Shown one piece after another: positions 1-7,276 of a DNA stretch of 64,000 bases. Every line of letters starts with the position of its first letter. The first letter of the stretch is position 1. The notes under the pieces are model-generated. The model had not been told where the DNA came from. It saw nothing but the letters and a program-made list of their open reading frames with translations, and did no database searches. Source of the DNA: Paenibacillus polymyxa M1 (GTDB taxonomy: Bacteria; Bacillota; Bacilli; Paenibacillales; Paenibacillaceae). The translations under genes and the position numbers were made by a program. The stretch covers positions 5,698,501 to 5,762,500 of the forward strand of contig NC_017542.1 in NCBI RefSeq assembly GCF_000237325.1. Direction: 5' to 3'.

Positions 1-1134
1 GCCTAGGCCTACAGCAATACTGCATGCTGCGATCAGCAGATTGCTTTCCTTCCGCAGATCTACTTCTGACAAAATAGACATACCTGATGCAGCAACCGAG
101 CCAAACATGACGATCATTGCCCCGCCCAGCACAGCGTTAGGAATCACTGTCGTCAAGGCAGCCAGCTTAGGCAGCAAACCGAGAACGACCATGATGCCGC
201 CCGCAGCAAAAATAACGTTACGCGATTTGACGCGAGTTAGCGAGATCAGACCCACATTTTGCGAGAAGGCCGTGTAAGGGAACGCATTAAAAATACCGCC
301 CAGCATAATCGCAAGCCCCTCCGAACGAAGTCCATTGACGATTTGCTTTTGTTCCACCTTCTGATCAATCGCTTTACCTACTGCCAGATAAACCCCCGTA
401 GACTCGACCATGCTGACAATATTGACGATAATCATCGTGCATACCGCCATAATGCTGAATTCTGGCTTACCAAAATAAAACGGCTGCGCAATACTCACCC
501 ATGAAGCATCCGCTACGGGAGCAAAGTGCACCATTCCCATCACATAGGCGACTACAGTACCTGCGAACAGACCAATAAGTACGGAAATCGAGCGTAAAAA
601 GCCCTTAGCTACTCGATTGACAAGCAGAATAACCAGTAGTGTAACCAGTGCCAGCAGCAAATTACGCGGCTGTCCAAAATCCGCGCTGCCCTGACCACCC
701 GCTACATTGTTCATCGCCACCGGAATAAGGGATAGACCGATAATCGTAACGACCGAGCCGGTAACCACTGTTGGGAAAAAGCGTAACAGTTTGCCATATA
801 GCGGTGCCGCAAGCACCACAAATATACCGGACAAAATGATGGCACCGTACGCTGTCGCCAGATTTGAGGTCGAAGCAATTGCGATAATGGGTCCTACTGC
901 CGTAAACGTACAGCCCAAAATGACAGGCAATCTACTTCCAAAAAAGCGTGTGCCCATAATCTGTAATAATGTAGCAATCCCGCAAGTGAATAAATCAGCA
1001 GCCACTAGATAGGCCATCTGGGCTGGCGTCAGGTGAAGTGCTCCCCCTACAATCAGAGGAACAGCAATGGCTCCGGCGTACATCGCCATGACATGCTGGA
1101 AGCCCAGCGCAAATAATTTTTGTTTACTTAACAT
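1..1134 (-). CDS. pbuX: Xanthine permease (NCS2 family), C-terminus beyond the window
   Basis: Imports xanthine across the cytoplasmic membrane by the nucleobase-cation symport-2 mechanism. The reading frame is open for 378 codons from an ATG at 1134 to the left edge, so the C-terminal part (family about 430-450 aa) is not seen. The protein starts MLSKQKLFALGFQHVMAMYA, is hydrophobic throughout with many membrane helices, and carries the NCS2 signature QNVGLISLTRVKSR. The start overlaps the last 7 bases of xpt, so the two are translationally coupled and share the riboswitch-controlled transcript, the same order as in Bacillus subtilis xpt-pbuX. Family identity is secure; xanthine rather than uracil or urate specificity rests on the xpt context. 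Confidence 0.93.
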   Translation of the reverse strand, partial: MLSKQKLFALGFQHVMAMYAGAIAVPLIVGGALHLTPAQMAYLVAADLFTCGIATLLQIMGTRFFGSRLPVILGCTFTAVGPIIAIASTSNLATAYGAIILSGIFVVLAAPLYGKLLRFFPTVVTGSVVTIIGLSLIPVAMNNVAGGQGSADFGQPRNLLLALVTLLVILLVNRVAKGFLRSISVLIGLFAGTVVAYVMGMVHFAPVADASWVSIAQPFYFGKPEFSIMAVCTMIIVNIVSMVESTGVYLAVGKAIDQKVEQKQIVNGLRSEGLAIMLGGIFNAFPYTAFSQNVGLISLTRVKSRNVIFAAGGIMVVLGLLPKLAALTTVIPNAVLGGAMIVMFGSVAASGMSILSEVDLRKESNLLIAACSIAVGLG

Positions 1135-1745
1135 CCCACATTCTCCTTAACGGGAGGAATCACCATGCCAGCTTCCTCTATAAAATGGACTTCGCCCGGT
1201 GCCATGGAAGCGATACGCGCAAGAGAACGTACGGCAATGCCCCTTTGCTCCAACAACCCGCGGCCTTCCTGAAAGCTCTTTTCAATTACACAGCCGACTC
1301 CGGCCAGTTCCGCTCCTGCTTCCTTCACAATATCCGTAAGTCCGACCAAAGCTGCACCAGTAGCCAAGAAATCATCCACGATCAGTACATGGTCGCTAGC
1401 ATCGAGATATTTTTGGGAAATGCTCACCTGATAGGTTTCCTGCCGAGTGAATGAATGAACCTCTGCGAAGTATACCTGTTCATTCAGCGTGATCGCCTTC
1501 TTCTTCTTCGCATAAATGAACGGTACCCCCAAGGCAATAGCAGTAGCCATCGCAAATTGAATACCACTAGCTTCAATGGTAAGTACCTTGGTAATCGGAG
1601 CATTGCCGAACAGGCGTGCGAACTCCTTGCCAATCTCCAATGCTAGTGCTGTATCCACCTGATGATTCAAAAATGAATCTACCTTTAACACCGTATCGGA
1701 TAAAATCTGTCCCTCTTGACGAATACGTTCTTCCAAAGCTTTCAT
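1128..1745 (-). CDS. xpt: Xanthine phosphoribosyltransferase
   Basis: Converts xanthine and PRPP to XMP in purine salvage in the cytoplasm. The 205-residue product matches the usual Xpt length. The PRPP-binding loop is VLIVDDFLATGAAL at about residues 120-133. I chose the ATG at 1745 (MKALEERIRQEG), which is where Xpt proteins normally start; a longer open frame to 1967 exists, but it runs through the terminator and riboswitch and is leader RNA. The gene is followed by and overlaps pbuX. Expression is expected to be shut off by guanine or hypoxanthine through the upstream riboswitch. Confidence 0.95.
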   Translation of the reverse strand: MKALEERIRQEGQILSDTVLKVDSFLNHQVDTALALEIGKEFARLFGNAPITKVLTIEASGIQFAMATAIALGVPFIYAKKKKAITLNEQVYFAEVHSFTRQETYQVSISQKYLDASDHVLIVDDFLATGAALVGLTDIVKEAGAELAGVGCVIEKSFQEGRGLLEQRGIAVRSLARIASMAPGEVHFIEEAGMVIPPVKENVGC

Positions 1746-1795
1746 TATGCGAATATCGCTCCTCTGTACTTTAAATAGAATAAAACCTGCTAAAA

Positions 1796-1846
1796 CCAAA
1801 AAAGGACAAGCTCCCTTGAGTCGTTTCTCAAGTGAAGCCTGTCCTT
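1796..1846 (-). terminator. Riboswitch expression platform: intrinsic terminator
   Basis: Read on the minus strand, arms at 1827-1846 and 1802-1820 form a long stem (AAGGACAGGCUU... with ...AGCUUGUCCUU plus an inner CUUGAG/CUCAAG) followed directly by a run of U. It lies between the purine aptamer and xpt, where an OFF-type transcriptional riboswitch has its terminator. Confidence 0.85.
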
Positions 1847-1914
1847 GGGGTCGTAATCCCTGACGGATTGGCGCACAAATAAAATGCCCGCATTCATCCG
1901 AAGCTGATGCGCTA

Positions 1915-1990
1915 TCACTCATAGTCGGACGATTACAGTGGTCATCCGGTAGAAACTTTTGGGCCATATCCCCAATATTATACGAGTCAT
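1915..1990 (-). promoter_or_regulatory. Purine (guanine-class) riboswitch aptamer
   Basis: The minus-strand RNA has the hallmarks of the purine aptamer: UAUAAUAUUGGGGAUAUGGC, then AAGUUUCUACCGG, then the closing GACUAUGAG. P1 pairs 1984-1987 with 1917-1920. The base that sets ligand choice, in the GAcUAU segment of J3/1, is C, which is the guanine/hypoxanthine type (U would indicate adenine). P2 (UUGGGG...CCCAA) and P3 (CCGGAUGA...UCGUCCG) are visible. Binding of guanine should favour the downstream terminator and switch off xpt-pbuX. Confidence 0.93.
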
Positions 1991-2008
1991 ATGAAATTGA
2001 TATCTTGT

Positions 2009-2037
2009 ATACTACACCCTCTGGCGAGCGGTTTCAA
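2009..2037 (-). promoter_or_regulatory. xpt-pbuX sigma-A promoter
   Basis: On the minus strand TTGAAA (2037-2032) and TAGTAT (2014-2009) are separated by exactly 17 bp. Transcription would start a few bases upstream of the riboswitch P1 helix, as expected for a leader-controlled operon. Confidence 0.75.
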
Positions 2038-2039
2038 GA

Positions 2040-2222
2040 CTATTTTTCATACAAACAGCGGCATTTGGAGAACCTTCCACAATTTGAATATCGCAGCAAC
2101 ACACCGATCCCTGTTTGAGGTATATATATAGTAAAAAGCAGATGTTAAAAAACGCAAAACCACACAAAACAACATTTAATTTTATTTTTATTTTTAAATT
2201 CAAAATAAAAACCAAAAATACG
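2040..2222. other. AT-rich intergenic stretch between divergent xpt and rhaB
   Basis: No credible gene is seen here; open frames on both strands lack ribosome sites and are low-complexity. The right half (about 2120-2220) is very A/T rich with A and T tracts just upstream of the rhaB promoter, so it could act as an UP-like or bent region. I see no clear cre site. Confidence 0.4.
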
Positions 2223-2263
2223 CTTCCGTTTATGTTGACTACACAGACAAACGGAAGTAGTAT
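2223..2263 (+). promoter_or_regulatory. rhaBAD promoter overlapped by a perfect inverted repeat
   Basis: TTGACT at 2235-2240 and TAGTAT at 2258-2263 are spaced by 17 bp. A perfect inverted repeat, CTTCCGTTT at 2223-2231 and AAACGGAAG at 2249-2257, brackets the -35 box: the left arm ends just before it and the right arm fills the second half of the spacer and touches the -10. The arms are 17 bp apart. In E. coli the AraC-family proteins RhaR and RhaS are known to bind inverted half-sites separated by about 16-17 bp. The position inside the core promoter is more typical of repression, so the sign of regulation is open. Confidence 0.65.
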
Positions 2264-2331
2264 GGAATTAGTTAAGAAACAAAAGGCAGACTTTCGGGCT
2301 GCCAGGACTTCACCATGCAAGGAGATTAGAT

Positions 2332-3813
2332 ATGAACAACTATCTTGCTGTTGATATTGGAGCTTCAAGCGGAAGACTCGTCAGTGCAACCCTACAAGGT
2401 GAACAAATTCACTTGCAAGAGCTTCATCGTTTCAACAACTCCTTTACTGAGAGGCACGGGCACAATTACTGGAATATAGACAATTTATTTGATGAGATCA
2501 TTCAAGGACTGCAAAAGGCTAAGCAAAATGGGATTGAATCCTGTACGCTCGGCATTGATACATGGGCTGTAGATTACGTGTTACTTCATAAGGAAGGTCA
2601 TCGCATCCATGAGGTGTACGCATACCGCGATGCACGCACTCTACAAGCCCCCGATAAGCTGCACCAGCTCATCAGCCGAGAGGATGTATATGAGAAAACG
2701 GGCATCCAGGAACTAAACTTTAATACCTTGTATCAGCTGTTCGTCCATGATCCAGAACAACTCGCCCAGGCAGATAAAATATTGATGGTTCCCGATTATC
2801 TGTACTATCGCTTGACTGGCATTATGGTCAATGAAATGACCAATGCATCCACGATGCAGCTTCTCAACGTAAACACCCGAGAATTTGATGAGGATCTGCT
2901 CTCCCTGCTCCAGCTTCGGCGCGATCAATTTTCGGAGCTGGCTGAGCCTGGACGCGTCCTGGGCCCCATTTTGCCGGAGCTTGTTCGGAAGTACGATCTT
3001 CCAGACTGCCAACTCATCCTTGTGCCTACGCACGATACCGCCTCAGCGGTTGCAGGTGTTCCATCACCGCGGGAAGAGTCTTGGGCTTATATTAGCAGTG
3101 GAACATGGTCGCTACTGGGTATGGAACGATCCCAACCCTTGAATACCAAGATAGCTATGCAGGCGAACTACACCAATGAGTGGGGCGCTTACGATATGTA
3201 CCGTTTTTTGAAAAATATTATGGGCTTATGGATGATTCAGGAGGTTAGAAGAGAGGGAGGCTCTGCACATAGTTTTGCTGAATTGGCCGAATTGGCTTCA
3301 GCAGAGACACCATTTGTCAGTCTCGTCCTCTGCAACCAGTCCTCATTCTTAAATCCAGATAGTATGACCCTTGAGATTCAGAGGTTCTGTGAAGAAACCG
3401 GGCAGCCTATCCCGCACACACCTGGCGCGCTTGCCCGCTGTATTTTCGACAGTCTGGCCTTAAGCTACCGGGATGCCCTACATGAGCTACAACGTTTAAC
3501 AGACGAAACGATTACCCGATTGCACATTGTCGGCGGAGGCGCAAACAACGAATTACTATGTCAGCTAACAGCCGACCTTTTAGAAATCGAGGTTCAGGCA
3601 GGACCTTCCGAATCGACGGCCATCGGCAATATTGTCGTGCAATTAATCAGCTCTGGTGCTCTTGGAGATCTGAAAGCTGCTGGCCGAACCATAGCTAACT
3701 CCTTCCCGACTCGGCTATATGAGCCGCAATCAGTGGAAGGCATGAAAGAGCTTCTGGATCGCTGGGAACGCCTCAAAATACAAGCAACATCCCCTACTCA
3801 CATATCTCAATAA
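2332..3813 (+). CDS. rhaB: Rhamnulokinase
   Basis: Phosphorylates L-rhamnulose to L-rhamnulose 1-phosphate with ATP, the second step of rhamnose catabolism. The 493-residue FGGY-family kinase has the N-terminal phosphate loop DIGASSGR (8-15), the substrate-side segment GIDTWAVDY (74-82) and the C-terminal adenosine motif HIVGGGANNELLCQ. AAGGAGA at 2319-2325 is 6 bases before the ATG. It is first in the rhaB-rhaA-rhaD operon and is separated from rhaA by only 12 bases. Length and motifs match RhaB well; other FGGY kinases such as fuculokinase are less likely given the neighbours. Confidence 0.95.
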   Translation: MNNYLAVDIGASSGRLVSATLQGEQIHLQELHRFNNSFTERHGHNYWNIDNLFDEIIQGLQKAKQNGIESCTLGIDTWAVDYVLLHKEGHRIHEVYAYRDARTLQAPDKLHQLISREDVYEKTGIQELNFNTLYQLFVHDPEQLAQADKILMVPDYLYYRLTGIMVNEMTNASTMQLLNVNTREFDEDLLSLLQLRRDQFSELAEPGRVLGPILPELVRKYDLPDCQLILVPTHDTASAVAGVPSPREESWAYISSGTWSLLGMERSQPLNTKIAMQANYTNEWGAYDMYRFLKNIMGLWMIQEVRREGGSAHSFAELAELASAETPFVSLVLCNQSSFLNPDSMTLEIQRFCEETGQPIPHTPGALARCIFDSLALSYRDALHELQRLTDETITRLHIVGGGANNELLCQLTADLLEIEVQAGPSESTAIGNIVVQLISSGALGDLKAAGRTIANSFPTRLYEPQSVEGMKELLDRWERLKIQATSPTHISQ

Positions 3814-3825
3814 AGGAGTAAAGTC

Positions 3826-5082
3826 ATGAACGAAGCCATTGAAGCGAGTTATAACGAAGCGAAAAAGCTGTATGCCCGCCACGGTATTCAGGTGGATGAC
3901 GTTTTACGGAAACTCTCACAAATTAAAATATCACTACATTGCTGGCAGGGAGACGATGTGCAGGGTTTCCTGTTCAAAGATAAACAGCTTAGCGGGGGCA
4001 TTGCCGTAACAGGCAGCTACCCAGGTAGAGCAGGCACGCCTAATGAGCTGCGTCAGGATTTAGAGAAAGCTCTATCGCTCATCCCCGGTAAACACAAGGT
4101 TAATCTGCATGCGATCTATGCGGATACTACAGAACAAGTAGATTTGGATCAACTGGAGCCACGCCATTTTCAGAATTGGTTAGACTGGGCCAAACAGCAA
4201 GAGCTTGGACTTGATTTTAATCCGACCCTGTTCTCCCACCCCAAAGCGGAGGATGGCTTCACACTAAGTCACAAGGACCCGGATATTCGCGATTTCTGGA
4301 TCACACACTGTAAAAAATCACGCAGGATTGCAGAACATTTCGGTAAAGAACTCGGTCAGCCATGTGTCACAAACCACTGGATGCCAGATGGTTACAAGGA
4401 TACCCCGGTGGATCGCTTGGCTCCAAGAGAACGTCTGCGGGACGCTCTGGACGAGATTTTCAGTGAGGAAATTAGTGAAGATTACAACATCGATGCAGTT
4501 GAAAGTAAACTGTTCGGCATCGGTTCGGAAAGCTATGTCGTCGGCTCTCGTGAGTTCTATATGGGTTACGCCCTGACACGGGGTAAATCTATCTGTCTCG
4601 ATTCCGGTCACTTCCACCCGACAGAAGTCATTTCGAACAAACTGTCCTCTGTGCTGATGTTTACCGATCAATTATTGCTCCATGTCAGCAGACCTGTTCG
4701 TTGGGATAGCGATCATGTCGTGACAATGGACGACGAATTGCTGGACATTGCCCGTGAGCTGGTTCGCGGTGTGCTGCTCTCCCGCACTCATATCGGCCTT
4801 GATTTCTTTGATGGGAGTATTAACCATGTGGCTGCTTGGGTCATTGGAACACGCAACACCATCAAAGCGTTGCTTCGCGCCATGCTGGAACCGATTGAGG
4901 AACTGAAAAAGGCCGAAGAGGAAAGAGACTTCACGACACGCCTTGCCTTGGTCGAAGAGTTTAAATCCTATCCGTTTGGGGCTGTATGGGATTACTATTG
5001 CGCTCAAAACGGCGTTCCCGTTCGTGAGGAATGGCTAACCGAAGCTAAAAACTATGAACAACAGGTCCTGCTGAAACGATAA
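3826..5082 (+). CDS. rhaA: L-rhamnose isomerase
   Basis: Interconverts L-rhamnose and L-rhamnulose, the entry step of the pathway; the family is a manganese-dependent TIM barrel. The 418-residue product is full length. Conserved family stretches are [10 protein letters not shown] (63-72), [10 protein letters not shown] (183-192), [16 protein letters not shown] (about 234-249), [10 protein letters not shown] (258-267) and RWDSDHVV (292-299), which hold the metal- and sugar-binding acidic and His residues. The start ATG has AAAGGAG seven bases upstream and follows rhaB closely, so both are on one transcript. Confidence 0.96.
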   Translation: MNEAIEASYNEAKKLYARHGIQVDDVLRKLSQIKISLHCWQGDDVQGFLFKDKQLSGGIAVTGSYPGRAGTPNELRQDLEKALSLIPGKHKVNLHAIYADTTEQVDLDQLEPRHFQNWLDWAKQQELGLDFNPTLFSHPKAEDGFTLSHKDPDIRDFWITHCKKSRRIAEHFGKELGQPCVTNHWMPDGYKDTPVDRLAPRERLRDALDEIFSEEISEDYNIDAVESKLFGIGSESYVVGSREFYMGYALTRGKSICLDSGHFHPTEVISNKLSSVLMFTDQLLLHVSRPVRWDSDHVVTMDDELLDIARELVRGVLLSRTHIGLDFFDGSINHVAAWVIGTRNTIKALLRAMLEPIEELKKAEEERDFTTRLALVEEFKSYPFGAVWDYYCAQNGVPVREEWLTEAKNYEQQVLLKR

Positions 5083-5134
5083 ACTACTGCACTGATAATT
5101 TTATATTCATATCATCCAAAGGGAGAGATCATCC

Positions 5135-5980
5135 ATGACTACTGTGCTGGAGAATCAAAAAGAACGAAAATCAGGACTGGATATTCCATTTGTTCGAGAG
5201 ATGGCGGAAATTACGCAAAACATGTGGAAATTCGGCTGGGATGAACGCAATGGAGGCAATGTAAGTTATATTCTGGATGAGGCCGAGGTTGCCAAATATA
5301 TTGATATTCAAAAAGTCATTCGAACGATTAAACCCGCTTTCCCAGTGAATGAACTGGCAGGCAAATATTTTATCGTCACTGGATCAGGCAAGTACTTCAA
5401 AAACGTTATTGCCGATCCGGAAGCCAATTTAGGAGTCCTGCGTGTATCCCAAGATGGTGAGCAGTTAGAAATTTTGTGGGGCCTCAAGCATGACGCGGTT
5501 CCTACCAGCGAATTTCCATCTCATTTTATGAGCCACATTGAACGCTTGAAGGTCGATCCTAACCATCGGGTTGTGATCCATAATCATGCCACTCATGTCA
5601 TTGCCATGACCTTTATTCATAGTTTGGACGAAAACAAATTCACCAAAACGCTGTGGGAAATGTGTACCGAATGTATCGTAGTCTTTCCAGACGGTATCGG
5701 TGTAATCCCTTGGATGGTGCCAGGCTCCAGCGAAATCGGCCGCGAAACAGCGAAAAAAATGAAGGATCATCACGCTGTATTATGGCCTCATCACGGCATT
5801 TTCGGAACAGGTAGCTCCATTGATGAAGCGTTTGGCCTGATTGAAACAATTGAAAAAGCAGCACAAATTTATATGCTGATTGCTCAGCATGAGATCAAGC
5901 AACGGATTACAGATCAGGAATTGGCCGATCTGGCTAAAGCCTTTAATGTTACCCCAAAAGAAGGAATCCTGAACGTATAG
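5135..5980 (+). CDS. rhaD: Rhamnulose-1-phosphate aldolase
   Basis: Cleaves rhamnulose 1-phosphate to dihydroxyacetone phosphate and L-lactaldehyde. It is a class II (zinc) aldolase of 281 aa. The zinc ligands are seen as HNH (149-151) and the second His of WPHHG (220), with the catalytic-type Glu in PTSEFPSHF (126). A GGGAGAG ribosome site precedes the ATG. It ends the operon about 50 bases after rhaA. No rhamnose mutarotase (rhaM) or lactaldehyde reductase gene follows directly. Confidence 0.94.
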   Translation: MTTVLENQKERKSGLDIPFVREMAEITQNMWKFGWDERNGGNVSYILDEAEVAKYIDIQKVIRTIKPAFPVNELAGKYFIVTGSGKYFKNVIADPEANLGVLRVSQDGEQLEILWGLKHDAVPTSEFPSHFMSHIERLKVDPNHRVVIHNHATHVIAMTFIHSLDENKFTKTLWEMCTECIVVFPDGIGVIPWMVPGSSEIGRETAKKMKDHHAVLWPHHGIFGTGSSIDEAFGLIETIEKAAQIYMLIAQHEIKQRITDQELADLAKAFNVTPKEGILNV

Positions 5981-6012
5981 ATATAGGCTAATCGTATAGC
6001 ACCGAACTCTAT

Positions 6013-6055
6013 AAAGCTCCACGGCTCGTCTCTTACCAGCCATGGAGCCTTTATC
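6013..6055 (+). terminator. Probable terminator after rhaD
   Basis: Arms 6015-6025 and 6038-6048 form an 11-bp stem with one mismatch (GCTCCA.GGCT), followed by CTTTTAT. The U tract is short, so efficiency is uncertain. Confidence 0.55.
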
Positions 6056-6176
6056 ATGCATATCTGAATGCTACTGGATTCGAATGTTTTACCCATGACA
6101 CGATCCGACAGCAGGTATAAACAGTATCCTCTATAAACCGATTTAATTTTATAACCCCAAATTCCAATGAATTAAC

Positions 6177-6205
6177 TTGTAATTACACTTTCCTTTATAT
6201 ACAAT
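6177..6205 (+). promoter_or_regulatory. Promoter of the AraC-type rha regulator
   Basis: TTGTAA (6177-6182) and TACAAT (6200-6205) are separated by 17 bp, 43 bases before the start codon, showing that the regulator has its own promoter apart from rhaBAD. Confidence 0.6.
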
Positions 6206-6248
6206 AAAATCAAAATTCCCTTATCTCCACCAAAGGAGAGGTGACAAT

Positions 6249-7142
6249 ATGAGAAGAACAAAGAATGAAGATCACTTCGACATCGTGGAAGACCATTATT
6301 TCACAACAACCGAACTGGAAAAATCCAGTGCTATTTGGCCGGTCAGACTGGGTATGGATATTTCGAAAACAAGCTGTCATGTCGGCCCCAAGGCTGTCCC
6401 TTATTTTTATTTTATTTTTGTACTTGAAGGGCAGGCTGAGTTCATTTATAAGGAAAAGAAGTATCGTGTCCAAAAGTCTGACTTATTCTGTTTCCCCCCC
6501 CATCTTGCCCATGAATATTACACCAACCAAGAGCACCCGTTACAAAAGGTATGGATTGCCTTTGAGGGACCAAAATCACTGGCGCTACTCGAGCGGATCG
6601 GGATTACCCCCTCTAAGCCATTTATAGCTAACGCAGTGAGCGAGGACATCCTCGAACTGATCTCCAACCTATTTTCCATCGTCAACGACCACAACAGACA
6701 GGGCAGCGATCTGGCCCGCTTAATTACACTACACCAGATCTTCGAGGAGTTGTCCCGCAACACATCTGGCGCTCTGCGCAACTCTGTATGCTCTGATTAT
6801 TGGCTCCAGCAGGGGAAAGATTACATCGAAATGCATTATTGTGACCGTGTTACAATCGAGCAAATTGCTGAGCATGTAGGTGTGGATCGTGCGCATTTTT
6901 CACGTAAATTCCATTCCACCTTTCTCATATCCCCCGCCAAGTATTTGCAAACTCTCAAGATTAACGAAGCCAAAAGATTGCTGGAACAAACTACTTACAA
7001 TTTGTCGATTATCGCCCAATCCATCGGATATACCGATATGTCCACCTTTTCCAAAGCATTTAAGAAAACAGCAGGAATCCCACCCCGAGAGTATCGCTTC
7101 CGGCATCAGTCCCGGCAAGAGATCCGCACTGCCAACGCTTAG
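6249..7142 (+). CDS. AraC-family regulator, probably of rhamnose catabolism
   Basis: A 297-residue AraC-type activator. The N-terminal half holds a cupin-like sugar-binding domain (GQAEFIYKEKKYRVQKSDLF and the HEYYTN segment near 97). The C-terminal 100 residues contain two helix-turn-helix units: VTIEQIAEHVGVDRAHFSRKF and the second ending in GYTDMSTFSKAFKKTAGIPP. AAAGGAGAGGTGA lies before the ATG. Its place right after rhaBAD suggests that it senses L-rhamnose and acts on the inverted repeat near 2240; that link is inference. Confidence 0.85.
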   Translation: MRRTKNEDHFDIVEDHYFTTTELEKSSAIWPVRLGMDISKTSCHVGPKAVPYFYFIFVLEGQAEFIYKEKKYRVQKSDLFCFPPHLAHEYYTNQEHPLQKVWIAFEGPKSLALLERIGITPSKPFIANAVSEDILELISNLFSIVNDHNRQGSDLARLITLHQIFEELSRNTSGALRNSVCSDYWLQQGKDYIEMHYCDRVTIEQIAEHVGVDRAHFSRKFHSTFLISPAKYLQTLKINEAKRLLEQTTYNLSIIAQSIGYTDMSTFSKAFKKTAGIPPREYRFRHQSRQEIRTANA

Positions 7143-7162
7143 TCGGAATCCAGTAATGATAC

Positions 7163-7200
7163 AGGAGAACCACCATCATACGGCGGCTCTCCCTTTTTTA
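7163..7200 (+). terminator. Terminator after the AraC regulator
   Basis: Stem GGAGA.CC.CC with GG.GG.TCTCC (7164-7192) followed by CTTTTTT; the two A-C mismatches sit symmetrically. Confidence 0.75.
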
Positions 7201-7276
7201 TGACCTGATCCTAATTTGTACTTGGTTCTGAGCGCTATCAACGCTATAATAAGCATCAAACCAACAGGAAAGGTAC

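Noticed and set aside
1746..1967. N-terminal extension of xpt.
   Set aside because: Covers the riboswitch terminator and aptamer; the normal Xpt start is at 1745.
2012..2368. 118-codon minus-strand open frame between xpt and rhaB.
   Set aside because: Low-complexity AT-rich translation, no ribosome site, and it overlaps both promoters.
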